Shown here in pieces: positions 36,909 through 48,200 of a DNA stretch of 64,000 nt. The notes below the pieces were generated by a model. That model was given only the letters and a program-made list of their open reading frames with translations. It searched no databases and had not been told where the DNA came from. Source of the stretch: Nemertoderma westbladi (Eukaryota; Xenacoelomorpha; Nemertodermatida; Nemertodermatidae); assembly GCA_032718475.1 (NCBI GenBank), contig JAUCBJ010000896.1, positions 36,513-100,512 of the forward strand, given 5' to 3'. How positions within the stretch are numbered: the first letter of the stretch is position 1; each line of letters begins with the position of its first letter. The translations under genes were made by a program, and so were the position numbers.

Positions 36909-38293
36909 GCATACGGTTCATATAGGGCAAATGGGGCATGTCCGTCTGTCTGTCTGTCCGTCCGTCTGGTAAATGTTTGAACGCGAATTTCTCTGCATCG
37001 CTGGTTCGGAATTGAACCAAACTTAGTAGGTAAGTAGTAGAGAGAAAGTTTAGAAAGTTTGTAAAGTTTGGTGAAAAATCATGCAGTCTGACGTCAGCTA
37101 CGACAGATTATGTAGTTTTTAGAAAATGTTAAATTTCTCGGGAAGGCCTCATTTTCCTGAGCTGAAATTTTGGTGGCCTGTAGAGAATCATGAAGTCTAT
37201 CTTTTACGAAATTGAAAAGTTAAGACATTTAATTGGGGATCCGCTAGAGACTCAGAAGTAATGACATAGGCCTACCGGTACGGTACTGCTGTACAGTGCT
37301 GCACTGGTAAGTACGAAATTGCAGAATAACAATTTGACACCACCTAGCGGATTAACATATGATTGTATATCGAATGAATACATTTATAGCATGGGATATT
37401 GGGTCCAAACTAGACATGCCCCATTTGCTCTATATGAACCGTATGCCAAGGCTTGCCGACTACGTGCTGCGCGAAGTCCCCACGAACGTGTATATTACTC
37501 ATACTGTATAACTTTGCGCCCTTGTAATTATTTGGACCTAACTGCATTCTTTTTATGTATACCGGTACCCTAATACAGTACAGCAGTCTGGCAGTAAATG
37601 GCTGCAGTAACATTATGTAGCAGTGTGATGTACTGCAGTATTGATACCGGTACCCTGATCCGTTGACATGTACCGGACCGGTACTGACCTTGTAATCGGC
37701 AACCGGCATGCTAATGTATGAATAACTAACATATATTTTATTGATCGTTTGATATAACTATTTGTATATCCTCTGGAGTTTTTCAATAATCCTAACAGGC
37801 ATACGGTTCATATAGGGCAAATGGGGCATGTCCGTCCGTCTGTCCGTCTGTCTGTCTGGTAAATCTTTGAACGCGAATTTCTCGGCATCGCTGATTTGAA
37901 ATTGCACCAAACTTAGTAGGTAAGTAGTAGAGGGAAAGTTTAGAAAATTTGTAAAGTTTGGTGAAAAATCATGCAGTCTGACGTCAGCTACGACAGATTA
38001 TGTGGTTTTTAGAAAATGTGAAATTTCTCGGGTACGCCTCATTTTCCAGAGCTGAAATTTTGGTTGCTTGTAGAGAATCATAAAGTCTATCTTCTACGAA
38101 ATTGAAAAGTTAAGACATTTAATTGGGGATCGGCTAGAGACTCCGAAGTATAGGCCTAATGACGTAGGCCACTGGCACGGTACTGCTGTACTGTACAAGT
38201 ACGAAATTGCAGAATAATAATTTGACACCACCTAGTGGATTAATATATAATTGTATATCGATCGAATACATTTTATAGCATGGGGTATAGGGA
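36909..38293. repeat. Two ~500-bp direct repeats with a CCGTCTGTC-rich start
   Basis: Units 36909-37411 and 37799-38293 share GCATACGGTTCATATAGGGC, a run of CCGT/CTGT repeats, CACCAAACTTAGTAGGTAAG and the downstream ~400 bp. An inverted fragment of the unit lies at about 37.39-37.50 kb between them. Confidence 0.85.
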
Positions 38294-39561
38294 CCGAGCC
38301 ACGAAGTTGGTGGAGCCTTTGCGAACTGGCGCTATCTCTTAGGGGGGTAGGTCAATTATGGCAAATAGTTCATTCAATAATTGTAGTGTATGTCATCATC
38401 GTCGCTACGATTTTGACTTACTTATAACTTCGTCGGATTTAAAAGCTTTCGAGTCTAAAATTAGTAGGCATCAATAAGACCATAAGTTTTGTTTTTTAGG
38501 GACTTCCAGACACCATCAAATCCTCAGTCTCTCGCTAGAGGGCTACATGTCTAGATATTATATATCTTCACATTTTCTTTGCTTTAAACCCGTTCTAGCT
38601 GAAACTTGGCATATTTGTACTAGACCATTAACTGTGTATTTCAAAGGAGGCTCATCTGTCTGCAGTTCTCTAGTCTGCCGCTAGAGGGCAAAATGTATCA
38701 ACTGCAATCACTAATTTAGCGGAAACATCAGATATGTGATAGAACACGTCCGGTGTGTTTGCCGGGCTAGGAATCAGTCCGATCAGTTCCACCTCACCAC
38801 TATTCCAGCTAGGTGTGGGGCGAGACACGTATGGCGAGCCATCAGCGAACTGATATAATTATACTATGGCCGTTTTTCAAAAGTCTCTGTGTGACGTGTG
38901 TGGGTGTGTGTGTGTCGGTAGCCATAATGGCGGAAGCCATAATCGAAGTTAATATCTTCAGCTAAATTGTATGGTTGAGTCATTTTGAACGGTCTCTCCA
39001 TGGAAATTAATTGTTTAGCACCATACGATGAAAGTTATTTTGCACTGAAATTAGATATCTGGAATCCATGTACCCCATCCCATTATAGTTTTTTATTTTT
39101 TCAAGTGATTTACGTTAATAAATGTATTTTTAATTGATTTAAACATAATTAACATTGTAAATTCATACGCTGATTCCATTCTCCCCCATAGAGCCTAAGG
39201 CATGGCAAGGGCAGCCGTGCCCAATAATATTTCTTGAAGTTTTACAGTTGGCAAGCTAAAGTCATTGGCCAAGCCAGTGCCTAGGCTAGTACACAAGGAC
39301 ATAGTAGTCCAGTAGAAGGAATAGTGCTCCTTCAATACATCTCAACAGACATCAATTCATTTGCCTGTGCCTACCAACGCGTGCTCCATAACATAACATA
39401 TATTCTTGATTTCCATCACCTCTCACCACAATTATTATTAGTAATTAAAAGTTTCAGTTCGATTTGTCTTTCCGTTATCTGGTTATTCAGTTATTGCCTT
39501 ATTAATAAATAAATGTTTTAAAATATATCTTACGAAATATGGTTAATATTTAAAACTTGTC
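38294..39561. other. No gene recognised
   Basis: Short phrases recur (GCTAGAGGG twice near 38.54 and 38.68 kb), but there is no ORF or domain. Confidence 0.35.
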
Positions 39562-40250
39562 GCTAACATTCTCGCTATGGGGGTTTTAAGGAGTGCTGAT
39601 TACATTTCTGATGTCAGTTTTCACGTTTACATAAATATAGTCTGTCTGTCTGTCGGTCATTCTGTCAGTCAGTCTGTCAAAACTTAAAAGATAATTCAAA
39701 TTAACTAACATTCTCTCTATGGGGGTTTTAAGGGGTGCTGATTTCATTTCTGATGTCAGTTTTCAGGTTTACATAAATCTAGTCTGTCTGTTTGTCGGTC
39801 TTTCTGTCAGTCAGTCAGTCTGTCAAAACTTAAAAAAGAATACAAACTAACTAACATTCTCGTTATGGGGGTTTTAATGGGTGCTGATTTTATTTTAGAT
39901 GTCAGTTTTCACGTTTAAAAAAATCTAGTCTGTCTGTTTGTCGGTCTTTCTGTCAGTCAGTCAGTCTGTCAAAACTTAAAAAAGAATACAAACTAACTAA
40001 CATTCTCGTTATGGGGGTTTTAATGGGTGCTGATTTTATTTTAGTTGTCAGTTTTCACGTTTAAAAAAATCTAGTCTGTCTGGCTGTCGGTCTTTCTGTC
40101 AGTCAGTCTGTGAAAACTTAAGAAAGTATACTAACTAACCAACATTCTCGCTATGGGGGTTTTAAGGGTTGCTGATTTCATTTCTGATGTCAGTTTACAC
40201 GTTTACATAAATCTAGTCTGTCTGTCTGTCGGTCTCTCATTCAGTCTGAA
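39562..40250. repeat. Five-copy tandem repeat, ~146 bp
   Basis: Units start near 39562, 39708, 39852, 39998 and 40140 with CTAACATTCTCGCTATGGGG and contain TAGTCTGTCTGTCTGTCGGT and CAGTCAGTCTGTCAAAACTT. Confidence 0.9.
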
Positions 40251-40424
40251 CTACTGTACTGTGGTTGGCATTACGCCATATACCTAACACTAATAATACA
40301 GTCTACAATACAGCCTATCTACAGTACATAATGGATTTTTTGCCATAAAGAGCAATAAATGTCATTAATACTTTCCACCAGTATACCTACTCCAAGAGCC
40401 TTCCAATAAAACATGTATTCCAGC

Positions 40425-40479
40425 ATGACGTCCACTGCACGTCTTCGTGCTGTCCATGGTGACGTGCAGTGGACGTCAT
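40425..40479. repeat. Perfect 19-bp stem hairpin
   Basis: 40425-40443 (ATGACGTCCACTGCACGTC) is the exact reverse complement of 40461-40479; the loop is 17 nt. A TAAGGGGTTAA follows, reminiscent of a piggyBac-type end, but no partner end was found. Confidence 0.8.
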
Positions 40480-40544
40480 TAGGCTCTAAGGGGTTAAGCA
40501 ACACGGTCCCTACTTCGCCCTGTTGACACCCCAGCTATTTTCCA

Positions 40545-40860
40545 CCAATCCTTTTTTAGAGTTTATTAATTTTTTTGGTATTGGTGAAAGTTCTACAACA
40601 TTAGTAGATATGTTTTTTATGATAGCTAGTGTTTTTTTGCTAGTGTTTTTTAGCTAGTATTTTTTGAAATTATAGAAAATGTGAAAGTCCATGATATTTC
40701 AGGTTAAACTGTTGAAGAATATATTAATGACCAAAATAATTTCCAAAAATTACTAGCTAGTAAAAAATACTAGCTATATACCATAAAAATCTACTAAGGT
40801 TCTAGAACATTCACTAATATAAAAAAGCACTCAAAATCACAAAAAAATAAAGTTTAAAAA
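40545..40860. repeat. Imperfect fold-back (~300 bp)
   Basis: The left arm (TTTGGTATTGGTGAAAGTTC, ACATTAGTAGAT, ATGATAGCTAGTG) is the imperfect reverse complement of the right arm at 40.74-40.85 kb. MITE-like. Confidence 0.6.
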
Positions 40861-40885
40861 ACTCATTCGGGACCCTTTTGCTTAA

Positions 40886-42427
40886 CCCTATTAGTACCGG
40901 GCTATAAAATGCTGTACAAATACCGGGAGGGGGTCATATTGACCCCCCCCCCTCTAAAATCTACAAATATTTACGAAAACGTCTGATTTTTTGTTTGTAC
41001 GTAGGTATCACTTGTCTGGATCCGACCGAAAAAAAAAAATTTCGAAAAAATGTACTGGGGTGTTTATATTGCAGCACCAAAATTACAAGTAGTGCACAAT
41101 TTTCACAAAATTTGAAAGTTACATTTTCGGCTAATTATTTTTCAATACAGGTTTTCTGGGGTGCAAAATACATTGGAAAATATTTAAAAATGATATGATT
41201 ACTATAAATTGCCGTTTAGTCCTCTCTGCGTAGGAAAAAAATGAAAAAAACAAGTAACCAGCACTTTTCAGGTAGAACACAAAATTTTTAATTCACTTAT
41301 ACGATGCTATAAATTCACATTTTCAGGTTTTCGAGGGCGCTGATTCTAATGGAATACATTTCTAATATGCCAAATCATAAATACTTGTATTTTTCGGCGT
41401 AATTTGGCAAATTTTGGTGCTAGCACTAAATTTCGTACCCATCACCAAAAAGTACAAGTTTGCGATGTCCAGGGCTGTTTTTATGGATTCCATCGGATTC
41501 AGGACCCTCATAAACCCGTATAACGCAAGAAACAAGGTGATACTATATACTGATAAATTTGCATATTTTCCAAAATTTGGTGCTGGCACAACAATTTTCA
41601 CCCACTGGCGAAAAATACCAGTTTGAAAACTCTTATTAAATTTTTACTGATTCCATTGAATTCAGAACCATCACAAACCCGTATAACGCAAGAAACAAGG
41701 TGACACAATCAATTGATATATTTGATGGTTTTCAAAATTTGGTGCTAGCACCACATTTTGCACCCACATCCGAAAAATACAAGTTTGAGATGTCTAGTTC
41801 GATAATTATTTATTCCATTGAATTCAGAACAGCCATAAACCTCTAAAACGCAAGAAATAAATTGTCACAAGCAATTTTATCTATCCAAGGAATTTTCAAA
41901 ATTTCGTGCTAGCACCAAAATTTGCACACAGCACCGAAAAATACAAGTTTGATACGCTTGGTGCAACTCGTATATATTTCATCGAATCCAGAACCCCAAA
42001 AAACCCCAATTGCGTAAAGAACAAGTTTCAAACAATCAATTTACAAAATTGACATAATTCAAAATTTGGTGCTGGCACCAAAATTTGGCACCCACCGAAA
42101 AAAACAAGTTTGAAATTTCTAAATCAATTTATATGAATTCCATCAAATTTCTAACACCAAAAAACCGGTGTAAATCAAAAATAGAGATGTTACAATTCAT
42201 ATTTAATGAAATGTAATTTTCAAAAAACCTCTCAAAAAAAGCGCCAAAAGTAGGGTTAAAAAATGGTGCTATAACTCGAAAAGTACCCAATATTTTAGAA
42301 AACGGTTTTCACTACTAGGAAGACAATAGATTTTTAGTTTGCTTTTGTTTCTGCGTTTGTTTCAGAATTATAATAAAAAAACCACGGGGGGGTCATATTG
42401 ACCCCCCCCCCCCCGGGTTTAATAGGG
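40886..42427. mobile_element. Non-autonomous piggyBac-like element
   Basis: Flanked by TTAA on both sides (40882-40885, 42428-42431), with CCCTATTA inverted ends and a subterminal palindrome GGGGGTCATATTGACCCCC near each end, all typical of piggyBac. No transposase. The inside is a tandem repeat. Confidence 0.75.
41395..42130. repeat. Five ~162-bp tandem units inside the piggyBac-like element
   Basis: Each unit has AAAATTTGGTGCTAGCACCA, CCGAAAAATACAAGTTTGA, a TTCCATTGAATTCAGAAC-type phrase and ACGCAAGAAACAAG. GGTGCTAGCACC is a palindrome. Confidence 0.8.
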
Positions 42428-42431
42428 TTAA

Positions 42432-43739
42432 GGAGTCAAAATTGTAGAACAAATTCCCGAAGTTTGCGACGTTTGCGAAATTTGCGAAGAATTCGTCAGT
42501 TTCTGTGCCCTAATGGTTTTGTGACGAAACAATCAAATCTTACACACTTAACACACACGAACTAATTTAATGTGGGTATTAGTATGCCTGAATAATTAAA
42601 TAGAAATTAAATTAATGAACGCTATTACAACATAAAATCTACGGAATCAATACACAACACACGCACACTATTGAATTTAAAAATTTATATAGATTGCAAC
42701 TTATATTTGGCTACCTTTTAATGGGTAATTAATTTAATTATTCACCCTTATATATTTGTTGCCTTTTTACTTTGTGCCTCTAATTGAATCAAACATTAAA
42801 CTAAAATATATGTCACAATATTGGTCTGTCGGTAGCTGGTCAATGAGTCTCTCATAAATTTGTTAATTAGTCGCTGTTCATTCATTGAACATTTGAACAC
42901 GTGCTGCTCGAAGACCCCACAACGTGTAAATTGTGTTATACAAAGTAAAGAATAAATATAGAGGCAGGAATAAAGAGAAATGATTCGAGCGCACTAATTG
43001 GCTGTTCCCATAGATGTTTTAGGCATTGTTGGTGCGCAATGAATATTGTCAGAGCGACCGCCCAGTCTGCCAAAATCTATTATGTAATCAAATGGTACCA
43101 CAAGCCAAGTAAAGCCTACGACAGTTCTTTCCGGCTCTGCCTGCACCTGTTTGTTTGAAGGTCACCGTCCGTGGGTCGCTACTGGCTAGCTGTGATTGAT
43201 AGCTTAAACTGGGTGCCGCTTTGCCAGAAGGCGGTACACATCAATTGAATATCAGGCAAACATTTAAAATATGCTCAAATATAAACGCCAGCGGCAGGGG
43301 ATATTTTAAATCTCTATTAAGTTAAAACAACACAAGAGTGTAGCCGTTCTATTCTATCGTTCTTGAAACTTGAAAGCCTTTCTTCGTTTTTAAGAAGGAA
43401 TTCTCGCGCTCTCGTCACCGTAGTTAAACTGTAATTAAACAGTTAAGGTAGTACGGGTTGACCTCAGGTGACTAATGAAATGAATGACAAAAGTTATTAC
43501 AAGCTTTCTCCCAACAGGGCTTCCTTCTTCAGGTCATTGTAATGAAACTGCGTACACAGAGAAACTACAGTGCAGTTTCTATAATATTAATTGTTAATCT
43601 GATATTGTATTATGTTATTAAAATAATCAATCTTGTCAAGCATTAATCTTGTTTCACTAATTATGTTTCATGTATTATTTGATTTTTAAGAATGTTTTTC
43701 AGAAAGACTTTTATAAAAGGTCTTTATTTCCAAATAGAA
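42432..43739. other. No gene recognised
   Basis: Non-coding. Near 43.40-43.55 kb is a diverged partial copy, in opposite orientation, of the fold-back in intron 2 of the fibrinogen-related gene (shared CGCGCTCTCGTCACCGTAGT, CCTCAGGTGAC and CAACAGGGCTT). Confidence 0.45.
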
Positions 43740-43763
43740 GGGGAGGGAGGGTGGGGGGAGGGG
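43740..43763 (+). other. G-rich run with quadruplex potential
   Basis: Five G-tracts of 3-6 separated by single A/T bases on the plus strand. Sequence pattern only. Confidence 0.6.
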
Positions 43764-44228
43764 CGTAGAATGCTTGTCAAAGGGCGCTGTAAATTCAATT
43801 TGTACTTGCGACCGAAAACCCATCCCATAATCACCCCAGGAACCTCAATGTGATAAATTAATGGGAATAGCTTCTAGGCAATAACTGGCCGGCCCACAAG
43901 TATCACTTGTTGCCCGCATGACATTGTTCCACGAGAATGCCTCTGCTTCTCAGTTAACTTACCACGAGAGCTGTCAATCACGAATACCTCGGAGTTTATT
44001 TTCTCAAAGAATTCAAAGTGCCGCTAACTACCTAAAAGTGACATTTCTCAAAGAATTAAAAGAATTCAAAGTGCCTAAAAGCAGGAAATCACTTTGAGAT
44101 TCCCAACTAAAAGTGTCTACAAGAATTCAAAGCGGCCGTTGGGAGTAATGTAATGAATGACTTTTAGACACTTTCAGAAAAACTTTGAGAAAATCTCAAA
44201 GAACAGATGCACTTTGAGACCCCGACTG

Positions 44229-44352
44229 TATATGAGAATATATAAAGAATATATGAGAATATAAAGAATATATGAGAATATATAAAGAATATATGAGAAT
44301 ATAAAGAATATATGAGAATATATAAAGAATATATGAGAATATATAGAATACA
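44229..44352. repeat. Microsatellite, right half
   Basis: Continuation of 36130-36272 beyond the TIR element. Confidence 0.9.
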
Positions 44353-44869
44353 GGAATTAACAATTATTTAAAATTATAATGTTAGACCTGTTGTTTCCTT
44401 GTCCTGTTGTTTCGACGTACTACCTTTGTATTCTAGAATACACTATTTTATGAATTGTGTTAAAGTCAAGCAATGGAAAAAACGTGGCAAAAACGCGGGG
44501 AAAACGTGGCAAAAAAAGCCACGAGAAAAAAGCCAAAAATACGGCAACCAAAATGGTCCTTAACGAAATATGAAATGTCAGAAAACAATTGTTATTCCAA
44601 ACCTAAACCAATTATTCAAACCATTATTGGAATCCTGAAATTCCATTGTTCTACAGGTGCACAAAAGTTGCTAAATGGTAAAAAAATAAGGCAAAAAAAA
44701 ATTATTTAAATTTCGTCTATATCTTCACGGATCCCAAGAGGGTTTAAATTTTGAGCCATCGCGATGCACCATAATAAAATTTATAACAATATAACACATT
44801 GATGAAAGATCAATGACTCAAGAAAGAACTTCCTGCATGCATCAAATGTGATCAAATGGGTCCAAACTT
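44353..44869. other. No convincing gene
   Basis: A Lys-rich 78-codon frame (44473-44709) shows no domain and is built of AAAACG/TGGCAA repeats; I do not call it a gene. Confidence 0.4.
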
Positions 44870-45255
44870 AGTCAGTCAGCCTGTAACTGGTAGCCAGGTG
44901 CCAGCAGTCTGCATTTAACTGGTATCCAGACGCCCGCAGTCTGTCTGTAACTGCAACTGGTAGCCAGGCGGCAGCAGTCTTTCTTTGACAGTTAATCATA
45001 ATCATAAGAATGTAATTTAAAGTGATAACTAACACACAGTGGTATCTATACTAAGGTTAGTTACTAATAATTGTTCTATAAAGGTCTTAATACTTGCCGC
45101 CTTTGATTGCCTTTATGAGACTTTATTCATTGCATAAGTAATTATTGCCTTTGTCAAAAGTGTATAAATAGGAGGAGTTTTAGGCATTAAAACCATTCTC
45201 TATCAGAAAATTATCGTAACTTTAGTTACAAAGTTATTTACAAAATACTGTAAAA
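44870..45255 (+). promoter_or_regulatory. Promoter and 5' UTR of the fibrinogen-related gene
   Basis: TATAAATA at 45163-45170 lies 86 nt before the ATG, placing the start of transcription near 45,195. Upstream are about three ~30-bp repeats of GTAACTGGTAGCCAGGCG plus CAGCAGTCT, and a ~190-bp stretch that is duplicated at 15.97-16.17 kb. Confidence 0.7.
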
Positions 45256-48200
45256 ATGTTGCCCGTAAGTCTTAAACTATTTTCTCTGCTGTCAGCTCTT
45301 TTCCTACTCCAGGTAAGTTTATTTAATGCATAAAGTATTCATTTAGCGTTGTTATCTGAATTAATCATTTAATGATTTGCTCACGTGAAAAAAGAAACCC
45401 TTTATTAAGGATGTTAGATTTATTCATCAAAACAAAAAAAAATGTTTTCTCACAGAATTATTCCACAAACAGAAATTTTATTTAAATGGTTAGCATCCTA
45501 GAGAGAGTGACAACGCATACATGACTGTAGCCAACAGCTGTTTGACTGTCTCACAAACTGTCTGTTAGTTATTCAGTTCACATTTATTTTGGTTTTTGTC
45601 CCAGTATTGCAGACTGGTTTGCTATTATTATGGCCTCCCCCAGTCTGATGTGACCGGATATCCATATTGGTTGTCCAGTTGTGCTTTTTAGTTGTCTAGT
45701 TGTCCGTATAGGTTATCCCCGTCACCACCATTTGGTCTCCCCATGTCGCGTTGGATATCCGTCTGTCCACGTCTGTTTCCCTGGCCACGTCTTATTCCCA
45801 TGTCCACATTTGTTGTCCCGTTTTCCCCACACCAATTGTACCCCAACTCATATCAGTTTTCTTGTAATATTGTAATATGTGGTGGATTTTTCAACATTTT
45901 CTATCGCAATAATTTTTATTATCCGTTTAAATCACTCATGATGTCCTTTTTTTTACTTTTTATGTCCTCCAGAAATTTACCATTAGGTTCCATGCTACCG
46001 GTTTCTCTACTGCTGTTCTCCCAGGCTGCTATCAGTACCGGTATTAGTATATAGAGCACTATTTTGCAGTATTATTGCTGTATTGTTTGTACAGATGTAG
46101 GTATTAAGCAGGTATTTTAGGTATTTTAGTACCGGTACCGCGCGGCACCGGTACTGCTGTAGGCCTACTGTGTAGCCTTACCATTAGAATACGGTATTGG
46201 TAGGCCTACCGGCTGACCGTTTGTGCTAATAAATTTTAAATAATTGATAGTTATGATAGATAAATGATTGATAAATGTGGATATACCTTTCAGTTTCACA
46301 TACATAATTTATCAGTTTTATAATAGATCATGACTACTGTCTGTGTAGTGTTACTGATAGCGGCACCACTACTTCCAACAGCACAGATCAGTTCATAAAC
46401 TCACACGTACTCGAAAAAACTACTTATACATGTTATACCCCGTTACCGTTTCCATTTGATACCGTTACCGTTGGTTAGAAAATCCCGCCTCTGTAACATG
46501 CTCCTTTCCCTCAATTAGTTAAGTGATCGTTTATTGTTTTGGTTAGAAAATCCCGCCTTTGTAACCTGCTCCTTTCCCTCGATTAGTTAAGTGATCGTTT
46601 ATTGTTTTGGTTAGAAAATCCCGCCTCTGTAACTTGCTCCTTTCCCTCAATTAGTTAAGAGATCGTTTATTGTTTTGGTTAGGAAATCCCGCCTCTGTAA
46701 CCTTCTCCTTTCCCTCAATTAGTTAAGTGATCGTTTATTGTTTTGGTTAGAAAATCCCGCCTCTGTAACCTGCTCCTTTCCCTCAATTAGTTAAGAGATT
46801 GTTTATTGTTTTGATTAGAAAATCCCGCCTCTGTAACCTGCTCCTTTCCCTAATTCGGTAAAGTGACCGTTTATTGTTTTGGTTAGAAAGGCTAACCTCT
46901 GTAACCTGCTCCTTTCCTTCATTTGGTAAAGTGACTGTTTATTGTTTTGGTTAGAAAATCCGGCCTTAACCTGCTCCAACCAACCTAAACCAGAAAAATG
47001 AATTTTGAAAAAAATGCGACTTATGGTCTTTTTACATTGCACGGCAGAGCTATTTATAATTTATTTATTATTACAGGCAAATGATGGACAATGTGGAGCC
47101 ATTAATGTAAGTTTGTTAGTTATTTTAAATTATTATTTTAAATGTAGTTTCATGCGATTTCATAGATATTGTAAGTGGTGACAAGTTGAGATAAATTCAT
47201 AAAAGTTATAAAATAATTGAGTTGAGATAATGTCTGGGAGACCTCTGGTGACCAAAAAAGAAAGGGTAACAACAGTTACGAGCTTTCACCCGACAGGGCT
47301 TGATGAATGGCTTGAGAAGCCCTGTTGGGTGAAAGCTCGTAACTGTTGTTACCCTTTCTTTTTTGGTCACCTGAGGTCTCCCAGACATTATCTCAACTCA
47401 ATTATGATTACTACGGTGACGAGAGCGCGACAATTTCTTAAAAGTTATAAAAATATTTCCTAACAGGTTACAGAGCTGGAAGAACAGAATACAGAGTTGG
47501 AGGGAAATATTACACAGTTGAATGACCAAGTAAAAGATATACTTACAAACCTAACTAACCAAGTCGATGAGCTAAATAACGATGTTAGTTTCTTAACCAG
47601 TAATTATTTGTAACATAATTATTTGTTAAATTTAACTTCATACGATTTCATAGATATTGTAAGCGAGTTGAATTAATAAAAATATTTCCTAACAGGTTAC
47701 AGAGCTGGAAGAACAGAATACAGAGTTGGAGGGAAATATTACACGGTTGAATGACCAAGTAAACGATATAAATACAAACCTAATTAACCAAGTCGATGTA
47801 AATAATGAGCTAAAGAACGATGTTAGTTTCTTATCCAGTAATTATTTGTAACATAATTATTTGCCGTGTTGAAGTCCTTCAGTTTTATTATTATGTTTTT
47901 ATTTATTTGTATGGAATTAATTTCGCACTACCAAATCGCCATGGCGACATATTTCCTAACTTTATGTCGCAGTGCGACATTATTTCTCAGTATGTCCCTA
48001 CGCCATACATTTACTATGTATTTCAGTATATCCAGTATGTCACCGCGTCATTATTAGGTTGTTCTAGAAAGTTTAAGTGGAAAACTATACAAATAATTCC
48101 CCACAAATAAATAAAATTAGATTCGCCGTTGTTCATAATTACCACATTAAATCTTTTACGGCCCTCGTTCTATTATTTCACTAAACAAAATCACTCGTGC

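Larger units (their letters stand above)
36273..44228. mobile_element. ~8-kb terminal-inverted-repeat element without transposase
   Basis: 36273-36318 is the perfect reverse complement of 44183-44228 (46 bp, starting CAGTCGGGGTCTCAAAGTGC). TA flanks both ends (36271-36272, 44229-44230) and the host microsatellite is split. TA duplication and CAGT ends suggest the Tc1/mariner group or another TA-targeting superfamily. No ORF above 82 codons and no transposase were seen; the inside is a mosaic of other repeats. The inner end regions repeat the palindrome CTTTGAGA...TCTCAAAG. Confidence 0.75.

Noticed and set aside
36831-37500. Relation of AGTCGGCGAGCCTTGG to the dispersed short repeat
   Set aside because: Only about 8-9 bases align and the palindromic centre is missing; probably chance.
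40425-40500. One end of a second piggyBac element (GGGTTAA after the 19-bp hairpin)
   Set aside because: No matching opposite end with TTAA was found nearby.
44473-44709. 78-codon Lys-rich plus-strand ORF upstream of the FReD gene
   Set aside because: Low-complexity composition from short tandem phrases, no domain, no clear promoter.
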